Below the pieces are notes generated by a model. The model searched no databases and was not told the origin of the DNA. It saw only the letters and a program-made list of their open reading frames with translations. Below are positions 48,117 through 58,656 of a stretch of 64,000 nt of DNA, piece after piece; positions within the stretch are counted from its first letter, which is position 1; each line of letters opens with the position of its first letter. This DNA comes from Pinus tabuliformis (lineage: Eukaryota > Streptophyta > Pinopsida > Pinales > Pinaceae). Made by a program: the position numbers and the translations under genes. The stretch is from NCBI GenBank assembly GCA_031772625.1, contig CM062815.1:917568979-917632978 (forward strand), written 5' to 3'.

Positions 48117-49089
48117 CCCTGACGCTCATCAGAGTCTGTGCTGATGAAAAGAATCTGGATGGTGTCATCCTTATTCTCTTCGGTGAGGGTGTCACTTGAA
48201 GATGCCTCTTCGGTGATGGTGTCATTGAAGATGAAACTTCTGAAGGTAGAACCGGGTCAACTGCCGTATCGACCTTTGGACTTTCGTCCGGTCTGGATTC
48301 AGTAGGTTCATTTTCGGTGACTGACGCTTCAGCCGACCACTTGAGCAGGCCAGCTGTATTTTCAACCAACGAAGGACTTGGCACGAGTTTTTTGTATCCA
48401 GGAGGAAGTCTTACCGGCGAAACCAGACGATCTTCCAAAACTCTCTTCGCTTCATCTAAGAAGGGACAACGGTGGATGGCGTGATCTCCTTCACACAGTC
48501 TGCAGGGGGATCTTGCTCCTCCTCTTTGTCTTGAACCTTCACTTTCGCTGGTTGAAGGTAAGCATTCAACCTGACTGTCAGAGGTTGATGCTCCCGAATT
48601 GTGCAAACGAGGGGACCAGTCCCTTAGTATCCAGGGAATACAGGGACAATCTCTATGGAAATGGTCTCCTCTACATATGACACATGGCGATTTAGGCCCG
48701 GTCTGTGCTGTGTGTGGATTTTTGTCAGATGTCTTTTGCTTGCCCCCAGTCGCCTTAGGCTCCTTCTTTTTCTTCTCTCTCTTCTTCTTCTCCTTCTTCT
48801 CCATGGGAGCTTGGATTTTGCCGACTCTACCTTGCGAAGATGAAGGATTGGAGGAAGAGTTGTTGGAAGTAGAAGGCTGGTGGGAAGCTCTAGACTGATC
48901 TAACTGTTGACTCGACTGATCAGGAACCATGGTGGCCTGAACTACATTGGTTGAGAAAATCCAAACCGGCAGGCCAATTGTCAGTCCTGGAAGCGACAAT
49001 GTGGCCATATGGGGTGCACCAACTTCTCCCCAAGAGGAGAAAGGACTAGGATTTCCATCTTGTGGACTTCCTTGGTTGGGGCGTTCCAT
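48117..49089 (-). pseudogene. Element D gag part of gag-pro, inverted, frameshifted
   Basis: Starts MERPNQGSPQDG at 49089. It has the hydrophobic MATLSLPGLTIGLPVW segment, the Lys-rich linker and both knuckles (SPCVICRGDHFHRDC; SPCRLCEGDHAIHRC). A frameshift near 48225 garbles the acidic linker after SEVSSS. The frame then meets element C's LTR at 48111. It continues biologically at 40085. Confidence 0.88.
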
Positions 49090-50778
49090 GTTCTCAACCT
49101 ACAGATCAACGTGGGAATAAGAGGTGATTATGTTCCATTTAAAATGAATTTTATAACGACGCTTTTAGACACAACTTGCTTTTTCACTTTTTAAGAGTCG
49201 AGAAAAAGCTAAAGATGACTCTAGTCTCCTTCAATGTTTTAACAAGCCCGAAGTGACAAATGCTCGGTTGGACTTTTTCAGTTATAGAGTTTGAAAAAGG
49301 CCAAAAGAAACTGCTCTGGAGATCTAGGCAGAGGGTGTGCCAAACATTTCGCGAAACCACAGAATACGTTTTACGGTACGGGTGGTCGATCTTCGTGAAT
49401 GCTGTGTTCACTGCATCGCGATCAGTAGGGCGGCCGACACGGCTTCCTAAGGATAAAGGCTTTGTTCCTATAGGGGACTCCCAATATACGCGACGGTACG
49501 TGGGAGCACAAGTCCGTATTGATACTTATCGCTTCACCGTGGAGGAATCACCCAACCACTCAACGCTAAGATATCACGTTTAACGACGCCGGAACATGTC
49601 TCTAGCTTAGACCTCTATGTGTTTGCGTTATGTTTCAATGCGTTGTTATTTAAATTCAATTCATTTTAAGTTGATCTTGCTTAGCAGTTTGCCTTTAAGG
49701 ATCACCACGAGATGTATATACAACTTCCTAGATGCAATCTAAGATGAGAAGCAAGCTTTTCAATCTTTCAACTTTGAAAATCTTAACTACTGAGGGAAAA
49801 GAAAGACATCAAATTTTCACACAGATCATAGAGCACACACTAATGCACTTTTTCCTAAATCAACATGCAAGCTGTCAATAATGCACATGCACAATGCAGG
49901 TATTTCTTTTCTCTTTCTTAATGTTGATGTATTACAAAAAGAAAGCTATTGTATAACTTTGAATCTAATTTCAAGTGAAAGCAAACAAGCTTGTCCAAAA
50001 TCGAAAGACACCTTAAGATTGACTTGTTTCGACACTAGAAATGTATGAATTCAAACCATATTACGAAAGCGAAAGACTCAATCAGCTATGAACAGCAATC
50101 AAACTAACTCTTAAGATCACTACAATACTTAACACAGTTCTGGATCTAAGAGGCCACAGCAAGACTAGTTCGCTTTTCGTTATGGGAAACTGTAAATGAA
50201 ACAAGAAATACACAAAGAACAATCACAGTTTCTTTATACAACTGAGGCGGAATAGTGGCAAGGATAGTTGGTTTCAGATAGGTACAATGACAAGCAACAG
50301 GCAGCAAAAACACAAGTGAAAACAGTGCAAGACACAGGAGGAAACCCGAATAGGACACTGCCACACTGGTTCAGCGCAGGCTTTGGTCGGTCAGATTGAC
50401 ATTCAGCGCAGTTCCCGAAGGGGCTACCTGCGCTGAAATGCAGACTGCCTTTGTACAGCCTGCACTGAAGAACGAGAGTTGCGTTTTCACAGTTTCCGAG
50501 TCACAATTTGCTCAAAAATTCACTGTTTTTGGCCAAATCAGAAGCTATGAGTCAAGTACACACTAAGGGATAATTAGGAGGATGAAAAGCTATCACTAAG
50601 AACTTCAGAGTCCTTGTGGATCAGCTCTTCAAATCATAAACATGCCCAGAAACTGAGCTAGAGTAGCTGCCCTCTACTTTGCATTTGAAAGATTCAAATA
50701 CAGTTCGATTCAGTACTCCCTTTGTTTATGAAATGAATAGCAAGAAACACAAACAACCAACAAGATACGCTCCCCAGT
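49090..50778 (-). other. Element D leader, inverted, ending in half a primer site
   Basis: Homologous to the C leader over its whole length, including hairpins (49190-49300) and the conserved block (49360-49620). Read on minus it begins with CACTGGGGAGCGTATC, i.e. the second half of the primer-binding site. The 5' LTR and the first half of the site are gone. The junction with E is at about 50776-50778. Confidence 0.85.
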
Positions 50779-51844
50779 GACCTCTTAGATCCAGAACTGT
50801 GTTAAGTATCGTAGTGATCTTAAGAGTTAGTTTGATTGCTGTTCATAGCTGATTGAGTCTTTCGCTTTCGTAATATGGTTTGAATTCATACATTTCTAGT
50901 GTCGAAACAAGTCAATCTTAAGGTGTCTTTCGATTTTGGACAAGCTTGTTTGCTTTCACTTGAAATTAGATTCAAAGTTATACAACAACTTTCTTTTTGT
51001 AATACATCAACATTAAGAAAGAGAAAAGAAATACCTGCATTGTGCATGTGCATTATTGATAGCTTGCATGTTGATATAGGAAAAAGTGCATTAGTGTGTG
51101 CTCTATGATCTGTGTGAAAAGTTGATGTCTTTCTTTTCCCTCAGTAGTTAAGGTTTTCAAAGTTGAAAGATTGAAAAGCTTGCTTCTCATCTTAGATTGC
51201 ATCTAGGAAGTTGTATATACATCTCGTGGTGATCCTTAAAGGCAAACTGCTAAGCAAGATCAACTTAAAATGAATTGAATTTACATAACAACGCATTGAA
51301 ACATAACACAAACACATAGAGGTCTAAGCTAGAGACGTGTTCCGGCGTCGTTAAACGTGATATCTTAGCATTGAGTGGTTGGGTGATTCCTCCACGGTGA
51401 AGCGATAAGTATCAATACGGACTTGTGCTCCCGCGTACCGTCGCGTATATTGGGAGACCCCTATAGGAACAAAGCCTTTATCCTTAGGAAGCCGTGTCGG
51501 CCGCCCTACTGATCGCGATGCAGTGAACACAGCATTCACTAAGATCGACCACCCGTACCGTAAAACGTATTCTGTGGTTTCACGAAAGGTTTGGCACACC
51601 CTCTGCCTAGATCTCCAGAGCAGTTTCTTTTGGCCTTTTTCAAACTCTATAACTGAAAAAGTCCAACCGAGCATTTGTCACTTCGGGCTCGTTAAAACAT
51701 CGAAGGAGACTAGAGTCATCTTTAGCTTTTTCTCGACTCTTAAAAAGTGAAAAAGCAAGTTGTGTCTAAAAGCATCGTTATAAAATTCATTTTAAACGGA
51801 ACATAATCACCTCTTATTCCCGCGTTGATCTGTAGGTTGAGAAC
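50779..51844 (+). other. Element E leader, 5' end missing
   Basis: Starts at ACCTCTTAGATCCAG, equivalent to 41776 of C, so LTR, primer site and the first ~620 leader bases are absent. Hairpins: CTTTTTCA/TGAAAAAG (51635-51661), CTTCG/CGAAG (51681-51705) and GCTTTTTC/GAAAAAGC (51725-51756). It forms a long inverted repeat with 49090-50158. Confidence 0.88.
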
Positions 51845-53437
51845 ATGGAACGCCCCAACCATGGAAGTCCACAAGATGGAAATCCTAGTCCTTTCTCCTC
51901 TTGGGGAGAAGTTGGTGCACCCCATATGGCCACATTGTCGCTTCCAGGACTGACAATTGGCCTGTCGGTTTGGCTTTTCTCAACCAATGTAGTTCAGGCC
52001 ACCATGGTTCCTGATCAGTCGAGTCAACAGTTAGATCAGTCTAGAGCTGCCCACCAGCCTTCTACTTCCAACAACTCTTCCTCCAATCCTTCATCTTCGC
52101 AAGGTAGAGCCGGCAAAAGCCAAGCTCCCGTGGAGAAGAAGGAAAATAAGAAGAGAGAGAAGAAGAAGAAGGAGCCTAAGGCGACTGGGGGCAAGCAAAA
52201 GACATCTGACAAAAATCCACACACAGCACAGACCGGGCCTAAATCGCCATGTGTCATATGTAGAGGAGACCATTTCCATAGAGATTGTCCCTGTATTCCC
52301 CGGATACTAAGGGACTGGTCCCCTCGTTTGCACAATTCGGGAGCATCAACCTCTGACAGTCAGGTTGAATGCTTACCGTCAACCAGCGAAAGTGAAGGTT
52401 CAAGACAAAGAGGAGGAGCAAGATCCCCCTGCAGACTGTGTGAAGGCAATCACTCCATCCACCGTTGTCCCTTCTTAGATGAAGCGAAGAGAGTTTTGGA
52501 AGATCGTCAGGTTTCACCGGTAAGACTTCCTCCTGGATACAAAAAACTCGTGCCAAGTCCTTCGTTGGTTGAAAATACAGCTGGCCCGCTCAAGTGGTCG
52601 GCTGAAGCGTCAGTCACTGAAAATGAACCTACTGAATCCAGACCGGACGAAAGTCCAAAGGTCGATACGGCAGTTGACCCGGTTCTACCTTCAGAGGTTT
52701 CATCTTCAAGTGACACCGTCACTGAAGATTCATCTTCAAATGACACCCTCACTGAAGAGAATAAGGATGACACCATCCAGATTCTTTTCATCAGCACAGA
52801 CTCTGATGAGCATCAGGGCAATGTGCCCATTCCTTTATCGCAGGAAGGAACTTCATCAGGGTCACACCCGGCCGTATATTCGGTCCCACCACCAAGCAAC
52901 CTGGTTGTATCCTTTGATTGGAATCAGCTAGGCAGACCCCGGTTGCCAGCTAGTATACCATTCAGAATCATTGTCCAGATCTATAGAATGATTATGGCTG
53001 GCACTATCATTGATGAAGGGGCATCTGTGAGTATCCTTTCCTCTGTTGCTTGGAAAGCACTGGGTTCCCCGGCGCTTTTACCTGAGATAAGGAATCTCTC
53101 GGGTTTTGATAAAGGATCCAGTCGACCATTAGGGATCCTCCCCAATGTGCCTGTTACATTGAAAGGGAAGACCGTTCAAATGAATGTGATGGTCGTCCAA
53201 GGACCCTTGGATTATAACCTACTCCTTGGACGAGACTATATTTATTGCATGGGAGCGATAGTCTCCTCACTCTTTAGAGTAATGTGTTTTCCACACGAAG
53301 GAAGGGTGGTCAAGCTCGTAGACCAACTTTCATTTCCGGGATCACGCATCGCAAATAGTCAAATACCAACCCTGAATGGTCTATTCACTCAAGAAATGTC
53401 TCCACCCCCAGTCCTCCTTCCCGATGAGTGCGAGTGA
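51845..53437 (+). CDS. Intact gag-protease protein of element E (530 aa)
   Basis: The best-preserved member of the family. N-terminal hydrophobic segment at residues 28-46. Lys-rich linker 98-112. Zinc knuckles at 136-148 (CVICRGDHFHRDC) and 196-208 (CRLCEGNHSIHRC), both CX2CX3HX4C, one residue shorter than the retroviral CX2CX4HX4C. An acidic Ser/Thr-rich linker covers about 255-345. The retropepsin-like domain is about 360-480: IDEGASVSIL around residue 390, where D(T/S)G is usual, and YNLLLGRDYIY near 458. It stops after DECE with no reverse transcriptase frame downstream. Presumed role: capsid assembly, RNA binding and polyprotein cleavage for a non-autonomous element. Whether DEGA supports catalysis is unknown. 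Confidence 0.85.
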   Translation: MERPNHGSPQDGNPSPFSSWGEVGAPHMATLSLPGLTIGLSVWLFSTNVVQATMVPDQSSQQLDQSRAAHQPSTSNNSSSNPSSSQGRAGKSQAPVEKKENKKREKKKKEPKATGGKQKTSDKNPHTAQTGPKSPCVICRGDHFHRDCPCIPRILRDWSPRLHNSGASTSDSQVECLPSTSESEGSRQRGGARSPCRLCEGNHSIHRCPFLDEAKRVLEDRQVSPVRLPPGYKKLVPSPSLVENTAGPLKWSAEASVTENEPTESRPDESPKVDTAVDPVLPSEVSSSSDTVTEDSSSNDTLTEENKDDTIQILFISTDSDEHQGNVPIPLSQEGTSSGSHPAVYSVPPPSNLVVSFDWNQLGRPRLPASIPFRIIVQIYRMIMAGTIIDEGASVSILSSVAWKALGSPALLPEIRNLSGFDKGSSRPLGILPNVPVTLKGKTVQMNVMVVQGPLDYNLLLGRDYIYCMGAIVSSLFRVMCFPHEGRVVKLVDQLSFPGSRIANSQIPTLNGLFTQEMSPPPVLLPDECE

Positions 53438-55983
53438 TTCGGAAAAATGGGACTGGAACCCAGGGGGCATGCATCCTGGTCTGCTTCGGGCAGAAGAAAC
53501 CCTAGGTATAAGGTAGAACTTCCGCGGAAGAATATGACTAGTCCGTACCCCGTCCGTGGTTGGAAGAGGGGTTGTTCTAGAATAGGATTCTTTTGTCAAA
53601 GTTATGTGTTTGACGAGTTTTAGTCATTCACCATTGTCTACTATGGGAGACAGTGCCGAAGAAAGAGATTGATTTGCGGCAGCAAATAGAATCGTCTTTG
53701 GGTAATAAGAAAGAGGCAAGCCTCACCCTTTAAAAAAAATGTTTTATCGGATAAGTAGGGGCAGCCTTGAAATCCTTCTTTATACCTGGGGGCATGCAAT
53801 CTTTTGGAGCGTGAGCGAGGGACGGCTATTTATTTTTTAAATTTTTAGGTCCTCCCTTTAAACCTGTAGGTCTAACCCTTTAAACTCGTAGGATTAGCTG
53901 ATTCGGACCTTGCATGAAAAAAGTCTGTGGGGCAAAAGTCAAAATTGCCAAATATAGAGCATAGCTTTGGTAAGGCGCAAGCTCTATAAAAAATGGAATC
54001 TTTCAGGAGACATTCTTATTTTATGACTGGTATATCGAGTAGTTTTAGCATAAAGTTCATGCTTGTTAAAAAATAAACGCAAGATCCGAGCAGTTTTAAC
54101 GCGGTCTTCATGCTCATTAAAAAATAAATAAAAGCAGTGAGCAATGTTCCCTCCAGAGTTTAAGCTCATTTTTATCTAAAAAAATAACCTATCCCGGTAA
54201 ATAACCTTTGTGATCGTAATTTTATCAGCCTTAAAAGCCTTGGTCATGTTTATCCACCACCTCCACCGTCATTTGGCCGATCGTTCACCCCCATATGATT
54301 GTTTACCCATTTTGAGGAACAGCTGCGAAGAGTGATTTCACCTAGCCATCCTTGTGACACTGCCGTGATTGGAAAATTCCAACCTGTACCTGGAATCAGT
54401 TGCTATCCCTGTTTATCACTCATTCCTCAAAAGACGAGTCTTCTTTGAGCTCTTTTCTGACTCGTAAAATATGAAAAGTTTGCCGAGTTTCGGCCTTCCA
54501 GCTCGTTAAAGGGACCGGAAGAGCTATCCCTCCTTTAGATTTTAATCTTCTTGGACCTGAGGGATTATTACACAAAAAGATCGAGCGCTTGTTTTGTTCG
54601 GCTCGTTAAAAGTACCGAACACTCATCCCTTCTGTATTGTTTTATACTTTTTCGGACTTAAGGGATTAGATGACGAAAAAGGAATTTTGGAGTTAACTTT
54701 CTGTACCTTTTTAGACTCTCTAAAAATGAAAAGGACCGAGTTTTCCTTGTCGTTAGACTCGTTAAAATGATTAAATAGCGACAAACTTGTCTTTAGACGA
54801 GAACGAGTTTCCCTGTCGCTAGGCTCGTTAAAACATAGCGATGGGCTTGCCCGAAGGGCAGGTTATAGAACAAGCATATGTTATCCTCCTCAAGCTTGAC
54901 AAAAATAAAGAGGTACTGGTCAGAAATGACTGGGGAAAAATTGGGAGAACCTCAAAGCTTTAATGGTAGCAAGTCGCTCTTGAACATGACACTTTTCCTC
55001 CGTACCACATCGGGTTGGGTTGTTTCATTCACCGGTCTCATCACCATGGTCCTCGCCAAACCATCCACATTTGGGGTAATGCTACCGATCCATCGCATCA
55101 GTGTCATTATATGTTCAAGAGAGGTCATTCAGAAAGTGTCAACCGTGTCCCATCCACTACCATACATTATCCTTCATCCGTCCATGATCGCCACCCTGAA
55201 TCATATGTCACAGTTTGTTTTCACCTCCACTAAATCATTAGCTCCGTTCCGTGTCATTGATGTGCGATTCATTAAGGCCCTCCTGTGACGGATCACTTCT
55301 TGTCGAATTCAGCTCATTATCCAAGAAGTTGATCTAGGAACAACCCCTTCAGTACTTTGAAGCTTGCATGCCTCAATGGCAAGTTTCTCACTTCCGGCGA
55401 CAGGTATACATCAATGACCTTCGACCAGAAGATTTTGCGTGGCGTTCGATGCCAAGTCCTTTATTCACGCCATGTGAATTGTACTGCAGTACCTTGAGGG
55501 TCATTATCATTATCGGTGATTCCTCTCGCGCTTGTTAACGGTTTTCATCATTGACCAGTAATCAAGTGATGTCTTTCCATGTTCGACTTCAGCGCAATTC
55601 TCACATGGATCGACTTGTACTTAGAGTGAAGATCGAACGAGTTTGAAGACCCCGGATCTAGTTTCATCCATCCGGGCTGCGATATATATTCAGGAAATAT
55701 AAAAACATTTGTCATGTACATCATTGCAGCAGATGATCATCCTATTCAAAGGATGATAATTTCAGCAGAGAATTATCAGTCTACCATCAGACGATCGTCT
55801 GTTCTATGTACGAAAATGTATTTATAAAGCTGAGCATGGGAATGCCCGCCTCAGCTAGATCATGAAAATAGAATGAAAAATAATGTATTGTATTGTATTT
55901 TATTACAGGACACCTCTCAGCGCTTGAATGAACTTCGGATCCTCTGGATAAAGCATTTCACCCGATAAACGACCTCATACTTT
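53438..55983 (+). other. Element E 3' non-coding tail with hairpin array
   Basis: The array at about 53985-54860 includes CTTTTC/GAAAAG (54452-54478), CTTCC/GGAAG (54495-54521), TGTTCGG/CCGAACA (54595-54621) and CTTTTTCG/CGAAAAAG (54647-54681). The loops repeat G(A/G)CTCGTTAAA or GAC..AAGGGATTA variants. A 136-codon frame (54878-55288) has no recognised domain. Confidence 0.8.
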
Positions 55984-56033
55984 AGGGGGCAACTGTTATA
56001 GACATTTTTGTGCCTTACAGCATGAAGCATGAA
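55984..56033 (+). mobile_element. Element E polypurine tract and first 40 bases of 3' LTR
   Basis: AGGGGGCAAC is followed at 55994 by TGTTATAGACATTTTTG, which breaks off after AAGCATGAA. From 56034 the sequence is PMD-like. The ATG left by the LTR happens to be in frame with the following open frame. Confidence 0.85.
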
Positions 56034-56777
56034 AGTATTCAACTGGTGTGATGCAGTACTTGTTCAGATGAAAAGTCAATTGACCAAGGTAAAGGACGGG
56101 AAGCTGAAGAACTTTGGGTTTGGTTCTATTCTGACTGCCTTTGCCTTGGAGAAAATCCCATTGATGCAGCCTCAGTACATCATACTCGACTTGCCTTCTC
56201 CGACCGAGCCACGCATGCAGAGGTGGGTCGACCACATGTCCAGGCATGCCGGTCAACCTCAGATTACTTTTACTGAGGCCTTCTTCAAGTGGTTCGAGCG
56301 CCAAGAGATGGCGCTTTCTGAGTATCCATACGTGGGTATGGATTACCGAGGTGATCCGGATTTGGTGCTTCCGGACGGCGAGCAATGGGGTGCTATTGGT
56401 AAAATCTCTGACCATATCATTGTTTACTGTTTTTATTCATAATGTCATTGTGCTTTATTCTATCAAGACTTTTAAATCAAACTCTTGGGGTGCATGCAGA
56501 TGTTGGTCCTGTTCGTCCAGCAGCCCGTCTACGATTGCCCGTTGCTGCCCCAGCAGCAGAGCCTGCTATGAGAGTTGTTATTGGCGACCTTGACGATACT
56601 GAGACCCTTACAGCTGTGCAGGAGCAGGTCGAGAGCCTTACTCGTGGTCTTCCGAATGTACAGATTGACGAGTTACCTTTACAGTTGCAGCGGCATACTA
56701 TTGGCGTGCCTAGACGATGGACTCGTCCCTTGCGCATGATTGCACAGGCCGTGACGTACTATCATGAGCACCACTAG
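56034..56777 (+). pseudogene. C-terminal part of a plant-mobile-domain-like gene, with intron
   Basis: Exon 56034-56398 encodes VFNWCDAVLVQMKSQLTK..., resembling the C-terminal half of PMD (aminotransferase-like) proteins. A 101-bp intron (56399-56499; GTAAAATC...TGCATGCAG) follows. Exon 56500-56777 continues in the same phase, rich in Pro, Ala and Arg, ending TYYHEHH then TAG. An intact phase-1 splice pair shows capture at DNA or unspliced-RNA level. PMD proteins act in gene silencing and development and are also carried by plant transposons. The PMD core (N-terminal half) lies on the opposite strand at 58075-58656, so this is a fragment. The match to PMD is firm for the N-terminal half and inferred here. 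Confidence 0.6.
56399..56499 (+). other. Candidate intron (101 bp) in PMD-like fragment
   Basis: GT-AG ends and a T-rich body. Both flanking frames join in phase. Reading straight through would hit TAA within the intron. Confidence 0.65.
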
Positions 56778-56944
56778 GCTAGGGTGCCCCCTAGCATCTT
56801 TTTGAGTTTTAGGTCATATGACCCATTTTGTCTTGGTTACGGAACATTATGTACAAACTATAAACAGATTTATATATTTTGATTTTCGGGGTTTATTCTG
56901 GTTGATTTTGTGATCCACTTGCATAGCACTGATGCATTTCTTTT

Positions 56945-57368
56945 TATACATGTCGTAAATGTCTATCTAATACATAGTTTGCTAATGAATTTGTTAATGT
57001 GTTTAAGTTTCTGGAAATATGCTGGTATTGAATTGAATCAAACTGTCTTTCCAAAATCTTAACCTTAGAAACATTCGATAAATAGCTGGATTGCGGACCG
57101 AATATATACCATTGAGTTGTAGTATTACAAGCTGTGAGTCTAGCCTGACGATTAGTTGGCGTATACCATGGGCGATGGTATCAGAGAGGAGTTCAATCAA
57201 CGCGCTATACTCAGCAATGTTATTCGTCGATTGCCCAATACACACCCCTCTGAAACTCACTAACTCGCCGCTTGGATCAAAAATGGCCCAGGCTGCGGAG
57301 GACAAATTCCGCGTACTACGACTCGCTCCATCGGCATATCCCACATATGTCTCAGAAAAATTCGACAT
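56945..57368 (-). pseudogene. Archaeal-type RNase H (aRH) of a Tat-like element, downstream of integrase
   Basis: The ATG at 57368 opens MSNFSETYVGYADGAS. Catalytic-type residues are visible in YADGASRS (Asp), NNIAEYSAL (Glu) and VRLDSQLV (Asp). After a one-base shift near 57065 the frame continues with YQHISRNLNTLTNSLANYV, where the final Asp of the usual (A/T)DSLAN is Asn. This domain is the second RNase H of Tat/Ogre elements, normally between RNase H and integrase. Here it follows the integrase stop (57455) on the same strand. The bases before the ATG read CTTTCTCGTTTGTTGCAG, a good splice acceptor, so it may have been a separately spliced frame. Confidence 0.8.
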
Positions 57369-57454
57369 CTGCAACAAACGAGAAAGGTGGATTACTCAAC
57401 CGTAACAAACACTTTAGCGAAAACAAAATACAACAAAAGCACTCAGGTTACTAC

Positions 57455-58062
57455 TTAGGTATAGTAACGCTTGAGGTACAACCCGTTGCGGGGTTGCGCC
57501 AGTGGTATTCCGTCATAATCCATTAACTCGTAGGCTCCTTTTGCTAACACCCTTTTAACAATATAGGGACCCATCCATAAGGACTTAAATTTTCCTGCTC
57601 CTAACTTGTCGGATTCTTGGTTGTAAAGCAAAACCAAGTCACCCTCAGAGAAGATACGAGGTTTGACATTCTTGTCGAACTGCGCCTTGACTCGTTTCTT
57701 ATGGGCTTCGTTCGCCAAAGCGGCGTCATGACGGGTTTCATCCAACTGGATTAACTCCAAGAAACGAGCCTCTTCTTCTGAGGTTCCGGGGAGGAGGTCA
57801 ATTGCGAGTTTAAGAGACGAAATTTCACACTGGATCGGTAAGACTGCCTCGAGGCCATACACCAATTGAAACGGTGTGAACCCAGTGGCGTTTTTTACCG
57901 ATGTCCGGTAAGCCCACAAGGTTGAGTACAGGATTAGGTGCCATCTTCTTTTGTGAATCCCGATCATCCTCTGCAACATACGCTTCAAGACCTTGTTGAT
58001 TGCCTCAACTTGTCCGTTGGCTTGCGGATAATATGGGGTAGAGCTGTCGTGAGATAGCCCTA
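57455..58062 (-). pseudogene. Integrase C-terminal part of a Tat/Ogre-like element
   Basis: Begins with GLSHDSSTPYYPQANGQVE, where the last Glu is the third residue of the DDE triad. It continues through WAYRTSVKNATGFTPFQLVYG and the C-terminal chromatin/DNA-binding part (FSEGDLVLLYN, KFKSLWMGPYIV) to RNGLYLKRYYT and a stop. The open part spans about 200 residues without a break. The zinc-binding N-terminus and both catalytic Asp are absent: upstream the strand switches abruptly to PMD coding sequence in another frame. No longer active, but likely a relic of the autonomous partner type. Confidence 0.85.
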
Positions 58063-58656
58063 CCTGACAAGGAAATGGGGGCACCCCGTCTTGACAACCC
58101 AGTCAAGAAGTACATGTCCTCTATGGTCAAGGGGATGGACTTCCCCCTAATCTGGAATACTTGGTTAACAGGATCCCAAGCATCAAGCATATACTGCAGT
58201 AAAGAAATCTGTGCTCTCATGCTAGAGATACGGAAGAACTTCAGCAGGCCATAGTTCCGCAGCGCGTTCACCGTGACTGGGTCATGGAGGGCAATCATGT
58301 CCTCCTCTTCATGTTCTCGTTCTCGCCATGTAAGGGACATTTTGTTCAAGGTTCCCTGCAAGCAAACAAGAGAAGGAGTAAGTTCCTAATTTTGATGAAA
58401 AACTGGCGAAGAAATCATCAAAAAATAACTTGCAGGATCAGTTTTCTTGGCCCAGCGCAGGCAGAGAGTCTCCTTCCTGCGCTGAAGGTCAGGCTGCCTT
58501 AAGGCAGCTTGACATTCAGCGCAGGTTTCGAAAGGGGAACCTGCGCTGATGCTAGGGCGTTTTTTCAAAACCCCTGGGGCTCAGAAACACTGAAAAACAG
58601 GCATGAAACTGAAAAATGAAACCATGAAAGGGAAGAGCTAGGGTTTAGCTCCTACC
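58063..58656 (-). pseudogene. N-terminal part of a plant mobile domain gene, with intron
   Basis: The upstream exon, open to at least 58760, ends PGDSADDFRRRLDQ at 58656. A 300-bp GT-AG intron (58356-58655; GTAGGAGC...TTTGCTTGCAG) joins in phase 0 to GTLNKMSLTWRE at 58355. The second exon has the PMD signature: ALRNYGLLKFFRI, RAQISLLQYMLDAWDP and IEDMYFLTGLSRRGAPIS. It breaks off near 58063, where the integrase segment begins. The middle of the PMD is missing and the C-terminal part is on the opposite strand at 56034-56777. No start codon is identified for the first exon. Confidence 0.78.
58356..58655 (-). other. Intron of the PMD-like gene containing the CTGCGCTGA motif
   Basis: Consensus ends and phase conservation support it. 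Its middle (58455-58560) has several CAGCGCAGG/CCTGCGCTG copies on both strands. The same motif is in the LTRs and leaders of C, D and the composite. Confidence 0.65.

Noticed and set aside
54440..54860. Hairpin array considered as a CRISPR-like repeat array
   Set aside because: Spacing is irregular, stems vary, it lies inside a plant retroelement and there are no cas genes.
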